Origin: Rhododendron vialii
Lineage: Eukaryota; Streptophyta; Magnoliopsida; Ericales; Ericaceae
Reading direction: 5' to 3'
DNA: 64,000 nt
NCBI RefSeq assembly: GCF_030253575.1
Contig: NC_080561.1
Span: 1,244,001 to 1,308,000, forward strand
Shown piece after piece: positions 1-12,177 of the stretch (within the stretch, counting starts at the first letter, position 1; each line of letters begins with the position of its first letter). A program made the translations under genes and the position numbers. The notes below the pieces were generated by a model. It saw only the letters and a list, made by a program, of their open reading frames with translations, did not search any database and was not told where the DNA came from.

Positions 1-19
1 CCATCTTCCAAAATTAATA

Positions 20-221
20 CTCCCTCCGTTCCTAAATAAGTGTTCGGCGCGCAAAATTAAGCTTTACTAAACATTCATATTTTTTATTAAATAAAAAATT
101 AAATTTTTGCCATAATCTAATAGAACTCATTGCTATCTATTGATTTGAAGAAAAAAAATTAAATGCATCTTTTTGAAGGCCTAGTTTTGCGCGCCGAACA
201 TTTATTTAGGAACGGGGGGAG
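20..221. mobile_element. Stowaway-like MITE
   Basis: A 202 bp element with inverted ends. The left end reads CTCCCTCCGTTCCTAAATAA and the right end is its near-perfect reverse complement, with inner arms continuing through a GCGCGCAAAA / TTTTGCGCGC pair. It is flanked on both sides by the dinucleotide TA (18-19 and 222-223). TA duplication plus a CTCCCTCCGT terminus is the classic Stowaway (Tc1/mariner-type) MITE signature. No coding capacity. Confidence 0.85.
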
Positions 222-2115
222 TACTACCATGAAACTTATATGTACTCCATATGTTAGGGTACTATATAAATGCAGTATATTGCGGTTCAGTTTAGAGTAC
301 GGTTACAGTTCGGGTTTCAAATCAAAACCAAACCCGTGGTTGGAAAATCAATTACTACTAAAAACAATCCCGATCAAATCGCTTTGGATTTCTAGCTAGA
401 TCAACGATTGGTGAATCATCTGCTGCTGTTGTTAGAGTATATGCTGCTAAGTACTATGCTATTGGGCATTCTACGGATGTCATACTCTTGGGTTCAGATG
501 AGATTGCTATTCCTAGGTGTGCGGAGTCCCTGGTTCATTTACTTTGGACCAAAAAAAAAAAAAAATACTCCATTCCATATCGTATACGATGGAAACTACA
601 GTATAATCAATGAAAAATGAGTTGATTATACTCCATTCCAAATCTAGCTAGACAAGCCAGAATTTACCAACGCCATCACCATTTTTCATCACCACTACCC
701 CTCTCCTCCACCACCACCACCCTTGGCACACCTGAAACCACCCTAACCCGCAACCCACATCACCGCTACCACAATCACCGCCACTGTCATTGCAAAGCAC
801 ACAGCCAGTAAAAGATACAGACAATGAACATCAAGCTGGAGCTCGTTGATTCTATTTTGCTCTTCAAATCTTGCAACCACCAAAATTAAAAGAAAAATAA
901 CAACAATATGAACATACAGAAAACCAATCAAACGAGCTCACCACCCCAATCTAGCATCTATTCGAAAGGCAAAAAGAACATCGTTGTTAAGAAACCACAT
1001 TAACATGTCACATCTCAGATGTTTTCTGATCAACAAAACTCAGTTTTTGTACAGCACACTAGCTCCATCGATCCAATACAGTTGCATAACAGATTGAAGA
1101 GCAAAGTTTGGTTGCAGATGTCAAACTCTTAGTTAATTGCACCACCATGGCTTTGCTGATTTCCACGCAAGACTCCATCTCAAGATATCTTCCTCCAGAA
1201 AATAACAGACATAACTTGCTTACAGCGAACTATTGTTCCAGTTCCCACATGGAACCTGTTGTCAGACAAACATAAAAAGTACTGTAAACTAATCTTTGAT
1301 GCCGAAGTTGCAGCGGTTCAACAACATCCTATTGCGACGAAAAAAGGAGAAAAACAAACAATAAAAGAATGCAGATCCAGTACAAGATCCTTTACCATCT
1401 TCACTCAGTAAAGACCTGGGGAAAAGAAAGGCAAACATTCTCCGGCTTCATTAAACGTGTCACTTTCAAAAGCAAGACAAGCTTGGATAGGATAGCTAGT
1501 GAATCCAAGAAAGAACTAGCAGATTGGATTCCCTTGACTGCAAAATCTAGTTTTTATTAGGTGCGAAAAGAACATTTTTAGGTGAAAACATACTCAATAA
1601 CAGAATATGACAGACTGCAGTGAAAGTCTATGGATTGCATCTAATGAGAGCTTAATAATTTTGTAAAAAATTGATTACCCTAATATGAAATGGAGCCTGA
1701 GCTGTTCTAAAATGCTGAATCACTGATTTTGAGAAAATGCCTCGACCAACAAGCTTCCGGTGTTTTCTCTCCCCCACAAGCAAAAAATAAGTTATTCACA
1801 ACACTAAGTTATTTGAAGTGTCTAATTCCAATCATGCTCTAGGAGTTCATTTCCAAATATTGGTTGTAACTCACACAGGGTTTGTCAGAAAGACAAGCTG
1901 AAAAAATAGCTACAGCTGCTGTTGACACAAATTAGTAGGAAGGCACCGATTACACTTCTGCACATTACAGAAGGGGGAGATAGAGCCACATATACATCTG
2001 ACAATTACCTATTTCAAAATTTTAATTCATGATACAGGCAAAACGCAAGCACATATGAAGTATCAAGGCACATACTTGTCATAAGTAGGACTTTATCAAG
2101 CTAGCAAACTGATCA
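222..2115. other. Intergenic, no supported gene
   Basis: I see no exon of a recognisable family here. A minus-strand reading frame at 743-931 would encode about 62 hydrophobic residues, but it has no family signature and no neighbouring exons in phase. The part next to 2115 is probably the 3' untranslated region of the channel gene, since that gene is on the minus strand and its stop codon is at 2116-2118. Confidence 0.4.
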
Positions 2116-5100
2116 TCACCGCGAAGCATTTGTAAATGCTGGGGCTGCAGACCCTGTATTTATGAGGTGAACTTCTTGCGGGAGAAGATTATATTTGATA
2201 TCAAGCTCCTCAAATATTTTCTTTAGCTCAAACATTAACTCAGTTCTCCTGCTGCTCTTCTCTGGATAGTTTTGGAAGTTCATGGTATGATTAACAAAGA
2301 GAGCCATTTTCATCTTGTTCATCTCCTCAATATCCTTAACTTGCACGCTGTGGTTGGGACGCCAATGTTGAGGCTTGCTCTCTAAGTACCTGAAAGCAGC
2401 CAAAAACCCGTTTTTTCAATACCTTCTACTAGAAAAAACAATATCACAAGAAGAAATTGAAAACGTCAACCGCTCGACATCAATATGCAAAATTTAATTT
2501 CTTTTCCTCAACTTACTGGTAACATTTGAAAAATAGGAGCCGAGCAGGTTTAAGTAAAAGTGTAACATCATCGAAGTCTATAAACAATAGACTCCGATCT
2601 TTAATTGTCAAACTTGTACTAACAAACGAAAAACACTCTCGACATAATATGGAAGCTAAAACAAGGAGATGAGTCAGATGACAGACCTCACAACTACGTA
2701 TTAAGAACTTCAGGATTAAATGTTCAGAATGACAGGAAGATGAGCTTTGCAATCATGAGTGCTATGTCTACATGGAAACCAATATGAGAAGTGGTCAACT
2801 AACAGGATATATCTGGACGTCTGCATACACTGCCAGACTACAGACATCAAATATTCCACTCAATACCCAGACGAAGTAGATATCTAGCTTTCTAGCGCTA
2901 AGTTCAACCTGCCTCTGAACTAATGTCTCGTACTAGCATACTTCGACAGCTAAAAGAGCCAAAATGAGAGTAGTATATTCATCTATCTTAGTTGTTATGT
3001 TTAGTTTGTCATGGTTGATGGTTGCAGTAGAATACACATGGAAGCGAACGAATGAGTTAACATACGCTTTTATTTTAGCTTTAAGAGCTACAATACTCTC
3101 AGCTGAAGTTGACAAACCAATAGCAAACTCCACCGAATCACTCATCTCTGGGCTTCTATAAAAATTACTTATCGGTTTTGTAGCCAGAACTGAATTTGGA
3201 TAGGAAATCTTTTCATTGTCGTATCTCAAGAAGATTGTCGTCAAAATGTTCATCTCTTCCACAACCAGCTGCAAATGTCAGTATGTTAGGATAAATGAAT
3301 CAAACAAACATTAAGTACTCTAAAGCTGCAAGTATTGTAGGCTGAGTGAGTTACCTGTACCCCATCAATGACACAACGATCACCCACATCAAAGGGGTGC
3401 ATCACAAATACAAAGATGATGGCTTCAAACACAGTCTTACAGGTGTTGCCAAATATAAAGGCCACAAGTAAAAGCTGAGAGGAAATGAAGACGAGCACTT
3501 GGGTTGTTGCAAATCCCATCAAAATATACCACACAATAAATATCACTACAAGTACAAGTCCTGATAAAATTCGGTTAAGCTCCTCGATGGCTGTTTTAGT
3601 GTCATTTAGAGAATGTGCCAGTGATTTGCGTTCATTGTAGACATTCACCTGCAGACAAATACTGGTTCAGTATAAAAGACAAACAAAATTCCTGCCTACA
3701 ACAGTCTTTTACACATTAATATGAGGTGGATACACAGAAATTGATGTTTCTTGAGAGGAAAAAAAGAAGCAGCAGCATTTACCCCTCGTTAAATCCAAAC
3801 TCTTTGTGAAGGATAGGTTTTATGACTAAACTTCCAAGCAAGTACAATACCTTCCTAAAACAATCTTAGAACACTATTGTGAAATGTATTTCATGGCAAT
3901 GTTCAAGTCTTACACAGCTTTGTAATCATTCTAGTGAATCATGCAGTAGCAAACAAGTCCAAACAATAGTTGTATTGAGGATGCCGATCAAAAAAAAAAA
4001 CAGTTGTATTGAGGATACTATGAATATTGATGAGAGGAAAGAAAAATAAACTAACTGTACTGGAAAGCCCAAGTTCACCAACAGAATTATGGAGAAAAGT
4101 GGAACAATAACAAGAATTTGCAATGGAACCTATACACATTGGCGGAGCCAGAATTTTGACCCGGGAGGGTCCGGATACTAGGCATATATTTTTAATCGAA
4201 ACGTATACTTATTATATCATAAAGTTTTTGTTTTTCAATACATTACATTTGTATATTAAAATAATTTTAGCCTAATGCAGCTAAAATATACCAATCATTT
4301 TGCTTTTTTCTTTAGGCAACATCAACAGTCATGTGATTATTTTTTATTTATGAAAAAAATGGAGATATGAGAATGTAAAATAACCGTTTTTTTATCAAAT
4401 CAAACCAAAATTATTAAGATTATCAATAATATTCAAAATCAGCTATACACGAATAGTATCAATAATATTCAAAATCAAGTATATACAAAATAAAAAATTT
4501 AAAACTCGGGGGCTCGGAGGGGGTCCGGGGCCACCCCGGGCGCCAACATAGCTCCGCCACTGCCTATATACAAAACTAACAAAACAAAACAAAAAATATC
4601 TTACCACCAACTTCCTTAAAGATGATTTCCTAATTTTTCCAGTTTCTGTCGCACCCTCAAACATTGGGAATACATTATCTACGTCCTCCTTTTTCATGAA
4701 GCGCAACAGGTCCTCCTCTTCAATATACCTAGAAGTATAGCAATGAAAAGAATGAGAAAGTCAGGAAAAGCAAAGCTAATAAACACATACAAAATTTCAA
4801 GAGGCGATAATCGCACTTGTGACCATGCCGCGCTACATTTTTGAATATTCGATAAGCAGCAGCTTTTGCTTCCCACTCACTAGTAATCTCCTTATCTTTT
4901 TGCTCAACACCCCCATCATCAACACTCTCGTCAAGTGCATTGGAAATAGTATGCAGCCCTGAACCCTGAATCACTTGAATCAACCCTTTCATAGTCCAAG
5001 CAGAAATCTTCTCTTGTTTCATCTTATGAAGCTTCTCTACGTCAATCACCTCTTCTTTGTCCACTTGTTTTCCTTTCTTCAGATTCTTGAAAGTCAATTC

Positions 5101-6216
5101 ACCGCTATTCCTACCATTGCTAAGCCTTGCTTCATACTCCATTGATGCAATTGGAGGTCCAGAAAGGGTCTGAAGAACAAACTGATGAAATATAGACTCT
5201 TGGATCCTATCGAAGAATCTATTGACGTGAAAAGAAGACGCTAATATCTTGACAAATAGAGTTTTCATCATCCACATTCCTGCTCCAATTAGAGTGGACG
5301 CAAGAGCCCTTGTGATGTAATTCAAGATCCTGGTAGTCTTCCTTGGTCGCCTTACACCTCGGCTTATCAGCAGACCCCAAGCCAGAAGAATCAAACACAA
5401 CCAAATGAAAACCCGAACGGATTTTTTCAAACCATAAACAAAGTACAGAACCTTCTTCTTAAGCAGAAAGTTCCTCTCAATCAAGAAAACAAGGACATTC
5501 ATAAACCATTTAGTAATCAATCCACCACAAAATATTACCAACACCAGCACACACCATTTCCAAATTTCCAAACTCCAAATGGTATGTTTCTGCAATTTCT
5601 CAACAGTTAAGCTAGCAACTAAAACACTCATTATGCACACAAACACAATCCACTCAATTATAGCCATAACCTTCATTTTGTTACCCGATTTGTCACCGAC
5701 CCTGACGTTTTCAGTCTTGTAGACATCTTCGTCGTCTTCCTCCTCCTCTTCTCCCGGTGAAGCCATGAGCGGCGTTTTCGGAGTCACTGGGGCCGTCCTT
5801 ACATTGGTTTTGCTGGTGGGTGATGCCATGTGCGGCGAATTCCTATAAGGTGAGCCTGAATGCACCAAATGGCTACTCTCTTCCACTAAATGTGACTCAT
5901 CTGAATAAGAAGAATGGGGCTCCGCAAATCTTGATTTGGGCTTGGAGTAAGCAGATCGAGTAAGCGTCCTTCTCCTAGTAACAGCCTCCTCTGGGGTCTT
6001 TGGAGGCCTGTTCGGGGGTGTACTGAAGTGGGTTCTCTCCGGAGAAGAAGAAGAGCTTTTGGGTTCAGAGATTGGGACTCTAGTTTTAAGACTCTGAAGC
6101 TCTGTCGAACCGGCAGGGTGTGACCCCACTGATCTAGATTCTTCTATACCCGAAATGGAAACTACAACTTCATCGCCACTAACTAGCTTCTGCTCCCTAG
6201 CTTTCCCAACTTCCAT
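2116..6216 (-). CDS. MSL10-like: MSL10-like mechanosensitive ion channel (5 exons)
   Basis: Exons on the minus strand are 6216-4817, 4728-4605, 3648-3355, 3268-3066 and 2389-2116; all junctions are GT-AG and keep frame, giving 764 aa (Arabidopsis MSL10 is about 734). The MEVGKAREQ start at 6216 is the first ATG in frame. The protein has a long cytosolic N-terminus rich in Ser/Pro with an acidic run near residue 165, four hydrophobic segments at about 183-204, 218-240, 269-284 and 304-325, a soluble linker, then TM5 (about 535-554) and the pore-lining TM6 followed by the MscS-type motif VMHPFDVGDRCVIDGVQ, and a soluble C-terminal domain containing PNSVLATKPISNFYRSP. This is the plasma-membrane MSL4-10 class of MscS homologues, which open on membrane tension. 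It could be MSL9 or another close paralogue. Intron 2 contains a hAT MITE. Confidence 0.95.
4137..4562. mobile_element. Non-autonomous hAT MITE in MSL intron 2
   Basis: A 426 bp element with ends CATTGGCGGAGC and (reverse complement of the right end) CAGTGGCGGAGC. The 8 bp flanks are CCTATACA (4129-4136) and CCTATATA (4563-4570), a 7/8 match. Eight-base target duplications and CAGTGGCGGAGCC-like termini fit the hAT superfamily. The interior is AT-rich without a transposase frame. It lies inside intron 2 (3649-4604), with its right end about 40 bp from the exon 2 donor. Confidence 0.8.
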
Positions 6217-6742
6217 ACTAGCTATCACTATCAAATAGGACACTCAAGTTTGGTAATCACTTCTGCTAGACAAACCCACAAACACTTAGACAGAAAAATG
6301 TTAAAATCTTTAGATTTCCCTGCAAAAACGGTGGAAAACGAATAGGCATTATGAGAACCAGTTGGGTTTTGAAACGTTAGATCGGATACTACAATAATGG
6401 AGACTACTAGTGGTTCATTGCTCTACCTGAATCCTTCTCCACGCCTTGAACCCCGTCTCTTCGTCTCCCTCTCGATGATTTTCTTTTTTCCTTTTTTTCC
6501 TCTTTTTTGATGAAAGGGAACTTAATGCATCTCGATGATTTTTCTACTCCCATGCGTTTGTTGTGCCTTGGGCTTTTGCTTGTGGCCTACTGGCCTTAGG
6601 AGTGCCGAGTGCGATTGGAGGGTATGGATCGTTTGGGCGGTCAACGTAAAAGGCTAAAACGAGTGTGCTACAAATTGGCGTACTTACTTTTAAAAAGTAT
6701 ATTAAACGTCCAATTATATGATTGATTAAGGGATAATGATGA

Positions 6743-6866
6743 GAAAATAATATTAACACTCTAAAAATTAATGCAGTCACTCTAAAATTAGTATAATTTC
6801 AAAGCCACTTTCATTTGTCTTTTAAAGTGTCTGCATCAATTTTTAGAGTGTTAATATTATTTTTTC
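6743..6866. mobile_element. Short palindromic MITE, copy 1 (partner at 62938)
   Basis: About 124 bp with 30+ bp inverted arms (GAAAATAATATTAACACTCT at the left, reverse complement at the right). The same element recurs at 62938-63061 with matching arms and loop, which shows it is a mobile family and not a chance hairpin. Superfamily not assigned. Confidence 0.7.
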
Positions 6867-7080
6867 TGATGATATCTAATTAGTTTAATTCTTACGGGAT
6901 GTTTTAATCGACGAAGCCTATAACCTAAATAGTTCATATCACGGTGACGAAATCAGAGGGCCGGAAACCCTGACGGGAAACCTTTCACTGCGTCACACGA
7001 TTCTTTCGCGAAGCGCTCTAAAGTTATCCAAGCGCACTAGAGCCGCATAGTAACGAGGGGGAGACTAGCGATGCGAACAG

Positions 7081-7898
7081 GATGATGAAACTTTGGGAAG
7101 GGGAGCTCTTGACTCTTATTGCATTATCAGGCAAATATGATATTTTTGCAGAGTGCTACTATTGGTACATACAATATGTACATATAATGTACATATAGAT
7201 TTTGTGGGGCTCAATTCGGGTCCAACAAAGATGATCCGACTCGCTCATTATTTTTAAAACATCTTTTTATGGAGCCCTATAAAAAATCAACTCAACCCGA
7301 TATCGGTAAAGATTTTTTCTGAATTTGTAGGGGCGAAACTAAGCAGTTAAGTAGTTTCGCCTCCACAAATTAAGAAAAAATCCTTACCGATATCGGGTTG
7401 TACTGATTTTTTTCAGGGCTTCATAAAAAAATGTTTGAAAAATAATGGGTGGTTTGAATCATTTTTGTGGGATCCAAGGTGGGCCCCACAAAACTGATAT
7501 GTACATAATATGTACATTTCATATGTACCCCTAGCATTTTTTATTTTTGCAATACTTGTACATCCGTTCATTTACCTAATTGAGAAACGTTGTCTATGTT
7601 CTATTGGATACCTATAGTATGCTTATCATCTGCAGAACACAATAGGACACTTCATGGTGTTTACAACTTTTAATAATAGTTTGGCTACTCCAATTCCACC
7701 ATGATTAGTAAAGTTGTAAATGTCATGAAGTGTCTTATTGTATTCTGCAGATATACGCATATTTTAGGTATTCAATAGAACATAGACAACATTTCTCAAT
7801 TAGGTAAATGAAAAGACGTACAAGTACTGCAAAAAAATAACCTACCTGATATTAATACAATAAGTGCCAAGAGCTCCCCTTCTCACAGTTTCATCATC
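7081..7898. mobile_element. Foldback element interrupted by a nested MITE
   Basis: Left arm starts GATGATGAAACTTTGGGAAG and the right arm ends with its near complement at 7898. If 7151-7541 is removed, the left arm (7081-7150 plus 7542-~7680) pairs with the right arm (~7700-7898) almost continuously, giving a roughly 430 bp foldback with a short loop. No coding frame. Confidence 0.75.
7151..7541. mobile_element. Mutator-like MITE nested in the foldback
   Basis: A 391 bp element whose termini share GGTACATA followed by repeated ATATGTACAT units and a TTTTGTGGGGC block in inverted orientation. It is flanked by the exact 10 bp duplication TATTTTTGCA (7141-7150 and 7542-7551). A 9-10 bp duplication suggests a Mutator-type element. 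Confidence 0.75.
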
Positions 7899-8569
7899 TA
7901 GCTAACTTTACTTCTTAACTTCAGTATTGATAAAGTTACAAAAAAAGAACACTAGCATAACTACAAAGACAAATAGTTCAATGTCAGGCAATGACAGTAG
8001 TCTGCATCTTGGGAGATCATTGATATAGTCCAATTCAATGTCTGTTTCTTCATCCCCTCCAGAGTCGATGGGGTTCTCCAGGAGCATTGAAAAGCTTGGA
8101 ATCTTTCTTTATTTGAAATCCACAACTTTTACAGTTCACATTGTACATGACCAGTTAGCATTGCTAGTCTTCCCCTCGTTAATAGCTTAATTGGGCATCG
8201 ATAATATTTTTTGATTTGTAAATGACAAGGTTTAAATTTTATGGTTCATTCATAATGTTTTAGCGTGTTTCGTAATTTTTATTCTAGAATTCATAACTTT
8301 TTAGCAGTACAATTCATAACATTTTCATTATGATTCATAACATTTTGGTGTATCTCGTAACCTTTATACGATTCTTAACTTTTTAACAATACGATTCGTA
8401 ACATTTTCTCTATAATTCATTACATTTAAAGGTACATATAATACACACCCAAATAAAAATCGGATATTGTAATCTTTCCCTTAAATTTAACCTTATTCTT
8501 ACTCCACGACATAGTAAGACTCCCACGTTGAACACATGCAGTTATGCACTGCACATCAAATGTGACCTA

Positions 8570-8806
8570 GCCCCGTTCCAGAACGGGTTTTAAGTCCTTA
8601 TTTTTTAAGAAGGCAATTTGAAACTCAAAAATTACAGACTTATTGAAATCTAAAAATATGCAATATGGGTCTTGTTTGATAGATCTCATTGAGATCTTTA
8701 ATACGATGCAAAAAAATTGAAAAATTATTTTTCATTTACATTATTTTTGAATTTGAAAATATGAAATAAGTATTTATTTTTTAAGAAGATGCTCCGTAAC
8801 GGGCCC
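8570..8806. mobile_element. PIF/Harbinger-like MITE, GGCCCCGTTCC family, copy 1
   Basis: About 237 bp with GCCCCGTTCCAGAACGG at the left and the complementary AACGGGCCC at the right, followed by TAA. The core contains the self-complementary block AGATCTCATTGAGATCT that is common to all five copies in this window (8570, 10674, 10913, 13016, 50946). Confidence 0.75.
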
Positions 8807-8927
8807 TAATGCATGCCATGAACACCAACCTTTAATCACTTTCTTGCACCTATTATCACATGCGCCGTACATCACCTATTCTTCCACGTCCCATCTATTC
8901 CATCATTACTTAGCGTACATAAAGAAT

Positions 8928-9126
8928 CACGGCTCAGGGTTTTCGGATTTTTGTTAAAATTCGGACTTTTCTCTATGCTATTGGATTGTGTTTTTAATGG
9001 TCCGGATCTGTAAATAAGGTCATAAATTGTTCGTAGATTCGGACCATTGAAAACACAATCCATCGACTGGGATCATGGGTTTGATTTTAACAAAAATTCG
9101 AAATCCCTGATAGGATCAGCCGTGAG
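8928..9126. mobile_element. Palindromic MITE
   Basis: About 200 bp inverted repeat. Left arm: CACGGCTCAGGGTTTTCGGA then TTTTTGTTAAAATTCGGAC; the right arm carries the complement ending in CAGCCGTG. Inner arms with GGATTGTGTTTTTAATGGTC also pair. Class not assigned and no clear target duplication read. Confidence 0.6.
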
Positions 9127-9218
9127 AATTATAAAGAAAATACTCCATGTGAACAATAATACATCCAACACTAAAATGACTTGTATATGTTCCTCTTTTC
9201 TCAAAATTAAATGTCATA

Positions 9219-9453
9219 CTCCCTCCGTCCCAATTTATTTGTTCCAGTTCTATTCTAACCGGATAAAAAAACTAGTTATATTTTTAAATTGGTAATGAAT
9301 TTTATATGCAATATGAATCTTGTTTGATAGATCTCGATTTGTTCTATAATACAATATTTTCAAAATCACCTAAAACATTATATATTACAAGATATAATCA
9401 ATTGAAAAGTGGCACGAACTCCCAAAAGTGACAATTAAATTGGGACGGAGGTA
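9219..9453. mobile_element. Stowaway-like MITE
   Basis: 235 bp, left end CTCCCTCCGTCCCAATTTAT, right end GGGACGGAGGTAG, flanked by TA on both sides (9217-9218, 9454-9455). AT-rich and non-coding. Same superfamily as 20-221, 30976-31225 and 36719-36978. Confidence 0.85.
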
Positions 9454-9571
9454 GTACTAGATTAACACAAAGCACATGGCAAAGTCATGTATAATATTAT
9501 TTTTAAAATATAATATTATTTTTTAAATATGGGGGGTTAGGGTGATAGTGACGTCAAGTCATGATCACTTA

Positions 9572-10534
9572 GGCCCGATTGGATGCCGTATGTGGTTTGG
9601 GTATATTATTTATGAAGGGGGATAAGATAGTACGGGGTATTAGTTAAGGAGGGAGGACCCACATTGATGTGACATTTATAGAGAGTGTATTAAAAAGTAA
9701 ATGGTTTGGATGATGTATCAGAGAAGGAGGATAAAATAATACTAGGTTTGGATGGAGGATAAATTTGGTCTATAAGAAAGTGTGTATGATGTAAAAAGCT
9801 GATAAATGACTCTTTTGTCCTTGCTTAGTATTAAAATCGATAATTTATTAGATTAAATATATTATTACAAAATCCAATAAAATTAATTACTTTATCACAA
9901 TTAAGCAATACTAATTTAGTTGACTAATAATTTAATTATTTTAATAATTTCAAAAACCCACCCACGGTTTTCAACCACCCAATTACACAGTTTTTTACAA
10001 AACTACTCACCTCTCTCTCTCTCTCTACAAACCCATCCACCTCTACAAAACCACCCACCTCTCTCTCTCTTTCTACAAACCCACCTCCCCTTGTTCCAGT
10101 CGAAGTCGACGAAGGCAACTTGAAGACGATGGATGGTCAGATCCACATCGTCGACGATCAAATTTCGAACGGCAACGGCGACGTTCGGTAGTTCTCTCTC
10201 TCTCTCTACTATAAATGAAAACTCCGGCCATAATTTTTTTTTCCTCTCTCTATTTTCCATTTTTTCCATTCTCTGTGCATGTGTGAAAAGGTGATGAAGA
10301 GGGGGATTAGGAAGGGCAGAACTGGCAAGATTTCACCTGTATTGCCCCGGATTAGTTATGGCTACCTCCGGAGGTGGCCATAAATTAGTACCATGAGGGT
10401 TGTATTAACAAAAACGGGGAGAAACGAATACAAGAGCGAAAAATCATACCAAACGGTGGAGCAACTGTCCCATCAGAAACCAATACACCCAGATTTCACA
10501 ATACACCCGATGGATACAGCATCCAATCGGGCCC
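9572..10534. mobile_element. Non-autonomous PIF/Harbinger-like element, ~960 bp
   Basis: Left terminus GGCCCGATTGGATGCCGTAT and right terminus ATACAGCATCCAATCGGGCC are inverted repeats (19/20). TTA lies next to both ends (9569-9571 and 10535-10537), matching the 3 bp TTA preference of PIF/Harbinger. The interior has CT-rich tracts with repeated ACAAACCCAYCCACCTCT-type units around 10010-10090, and no transposase frame. Confidence 0.7.
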
Positions 10535-10673
10535 TTATAGTCTAGGTGACACGTACTACGACGGCAAGGACAAAGAGTTTTCGACCAGAGGGAGCTAACT
10601 TCTAAGGAATCCCTAGTAGTTGCTCGGTTAGCCCTACACCACTTGTTTCTACATCTCTGAAGAGACCGTTTAA

Positions 10674-10909
10674 GGCCATGTTTCAAAAATCTTCTTAAAA
10701 AATAAGCAGCTTATTTCATATTTTAAATTAAAAAATAATATAAATAAAAAATAATTTTTTAATTTTTTTTGCATCATATAAAAGATCTCGATGAGATCTT
10801 CCAAACAAGATCCATATTGCATATTTTTAAATTTCAATAAGTTCATAATTTTTGAGCTTGAAATTGCCTTCTTAAAAAATAAGAATTTTTTTAAGTTCTG
10901 GAACAGGCC
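10674..10909. mobile_element. PIF/Harbinger-like MITE, GGCCCCGTTCC family, copy 2
   Basis: About 236 bp in the opposite orientation to copy 3, which it directly abuts. Flanked by TAA (10671-10673) and TTA (10910-10912); the TTA is shared with copy 3. Contains AAGATCTCGATGAGATCT at its centre. The left terminus (GGCCATGTTTC) is mutated from the family end. Confidence 0.7.
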
Positions 10910-10912
10910 TTA

Positions 10913-11153
10913 GGCCCCGTTCCGGAACGATAAATAAGTACTTATTTTTTAAGAAGTCAATTTCAAGCTCAAAAATCACGTGCTTACGCAAATAATTTTT
11001 CTATCACTATGGATCTTGTTTGATAGATCTCATTGAGATCTTTAATACGTTGCAAAAAAATTTGAAAAATTATTTTTCATTTATATTATTTTTGAGTTTG
11101 AAAATGTGAAATAAGTATGAGTATTTTTTAAGAAGGTGTTCTGGAACGGGGCC
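10913..11153. mobile_element. PIF/Harbinger-like MITE, GGCCCCGTTCC family, copy 3
   Basis: 241 bp with intact ends GGCCCCGTTCCGGAACG and, at the right, CTGGAACGGGGCC followed by TAA (11154-11156). It is the best-preserved copy in the window and defines the family: 3 bp TTA/TAA flanks, long AT-rich arms, central AGATCTCATTGAGATCT. Adjacent to copy 2. Confidence 0.8.
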
Positions 11154-11351
11154 TAAGTATAATTTTATTCTTAATAATCTACTTGAAGGGGTTTTTTTGT
11201 TGTTTTAAATAACCAATGCGTTTGTGGGCAAACTACTTTTGAGGGGGTTGGACCGTTTGGTTGACTGAAAAGCTACCATCACTTCTCTACAAATAGTGTG
11301 TTCTGCGAATTATTTAGAGAAAAGTGCTACCAACCTGATGAAGCATCCTTG

Positions 11352-11735
11352 TCCTCGTTTGATAACAGTGATAAATGGATGAAATTCATAAGGAGATGAA
11401 ATTGAGATTGGGATTAATAATGAGTATATTTATTTGGGATATGATTAGATGATGTAATTATTAATATCATATTTGTTTGAAATATGATTAGATGATTGGA
11501 TTGGATTGGATTGATAAAAAAATTTGGTAATGAGAAGGGACTGGTAATGAGAAGGGGTTGGAATTGGATTATGAATACCAAGTTTCAAGAGGTATTGCTA
11601 ATACCCCTAAAGTCCGGCTTCCTTATCCCATCGGAATTCACAATCCGAAGCCATTTGTGTTACCAAACAAAGAATTTACAATCCAAAGGGATTGTCAGTC
11701 CAATCCCAAGGCCGAATCCGGTTAACAAACAGGGC
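11352..11735. mobile_element. Dispersed MITE-like repeat, copy 1 (inverse copy at 17100)
   Basis: Begins with CTCGTTTGATAACAGTGATA and continues with ATGGATTGG/GATTAGATG-rich sequence. The region 17100-17402 read on the opposite strand starts with CCCGTTTGATAACAGTGATA and shares the same order of blocks. The right end CCGGTTAACAAACAGGGCC resembles a degenerate inverse of the left end. Superfamily unclear. Confidence 0.55.
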
Positions 11736-12177
11736 CTTTAACCCTTACCGGCTTACCCTTTTCTTAACCCCCAATTTGAGTGAAGTTTGGGTGGAAAATT
11801 CTTTTTGAATATGTCTTCTCCAATTCTACACTAATTTTTTTTATCCAAATATAATATTTTAAAGGATTTTTATCTAAAATTTGAATTAAAATGGCACATT
11901 TGTAAATATTAAAGTGTGAAAAGAGGTGTTGAGAAAAATGGGTATGGTTTGAGTCTCCCTAAGTTTTAGTAAGAAAAAGGGTGAAACTCAAAATGGACGT
12001 AAAAATATGGGTATGACATTGGAGATGAACTTTTGATGCTTTTACTCAATTTTGGATTTGGATAGAACAAAAAGGGTAAGGATTAGAGATCTCTAAGTTC
12101 TTATCTGGCTTAAATAAGATTTTAACATCAATCTTAATAACTCAAACATAAATGAAAGGTAAATTAATCGGTTGACA

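Noticed and set aside
743-931. 62-codon hydrophobic frame on the minus strand downstream of MSL
   Set aside because: No homologous family, no adjacent exons in phase, simple composition; could be 3' UTR or non-coding DNA.
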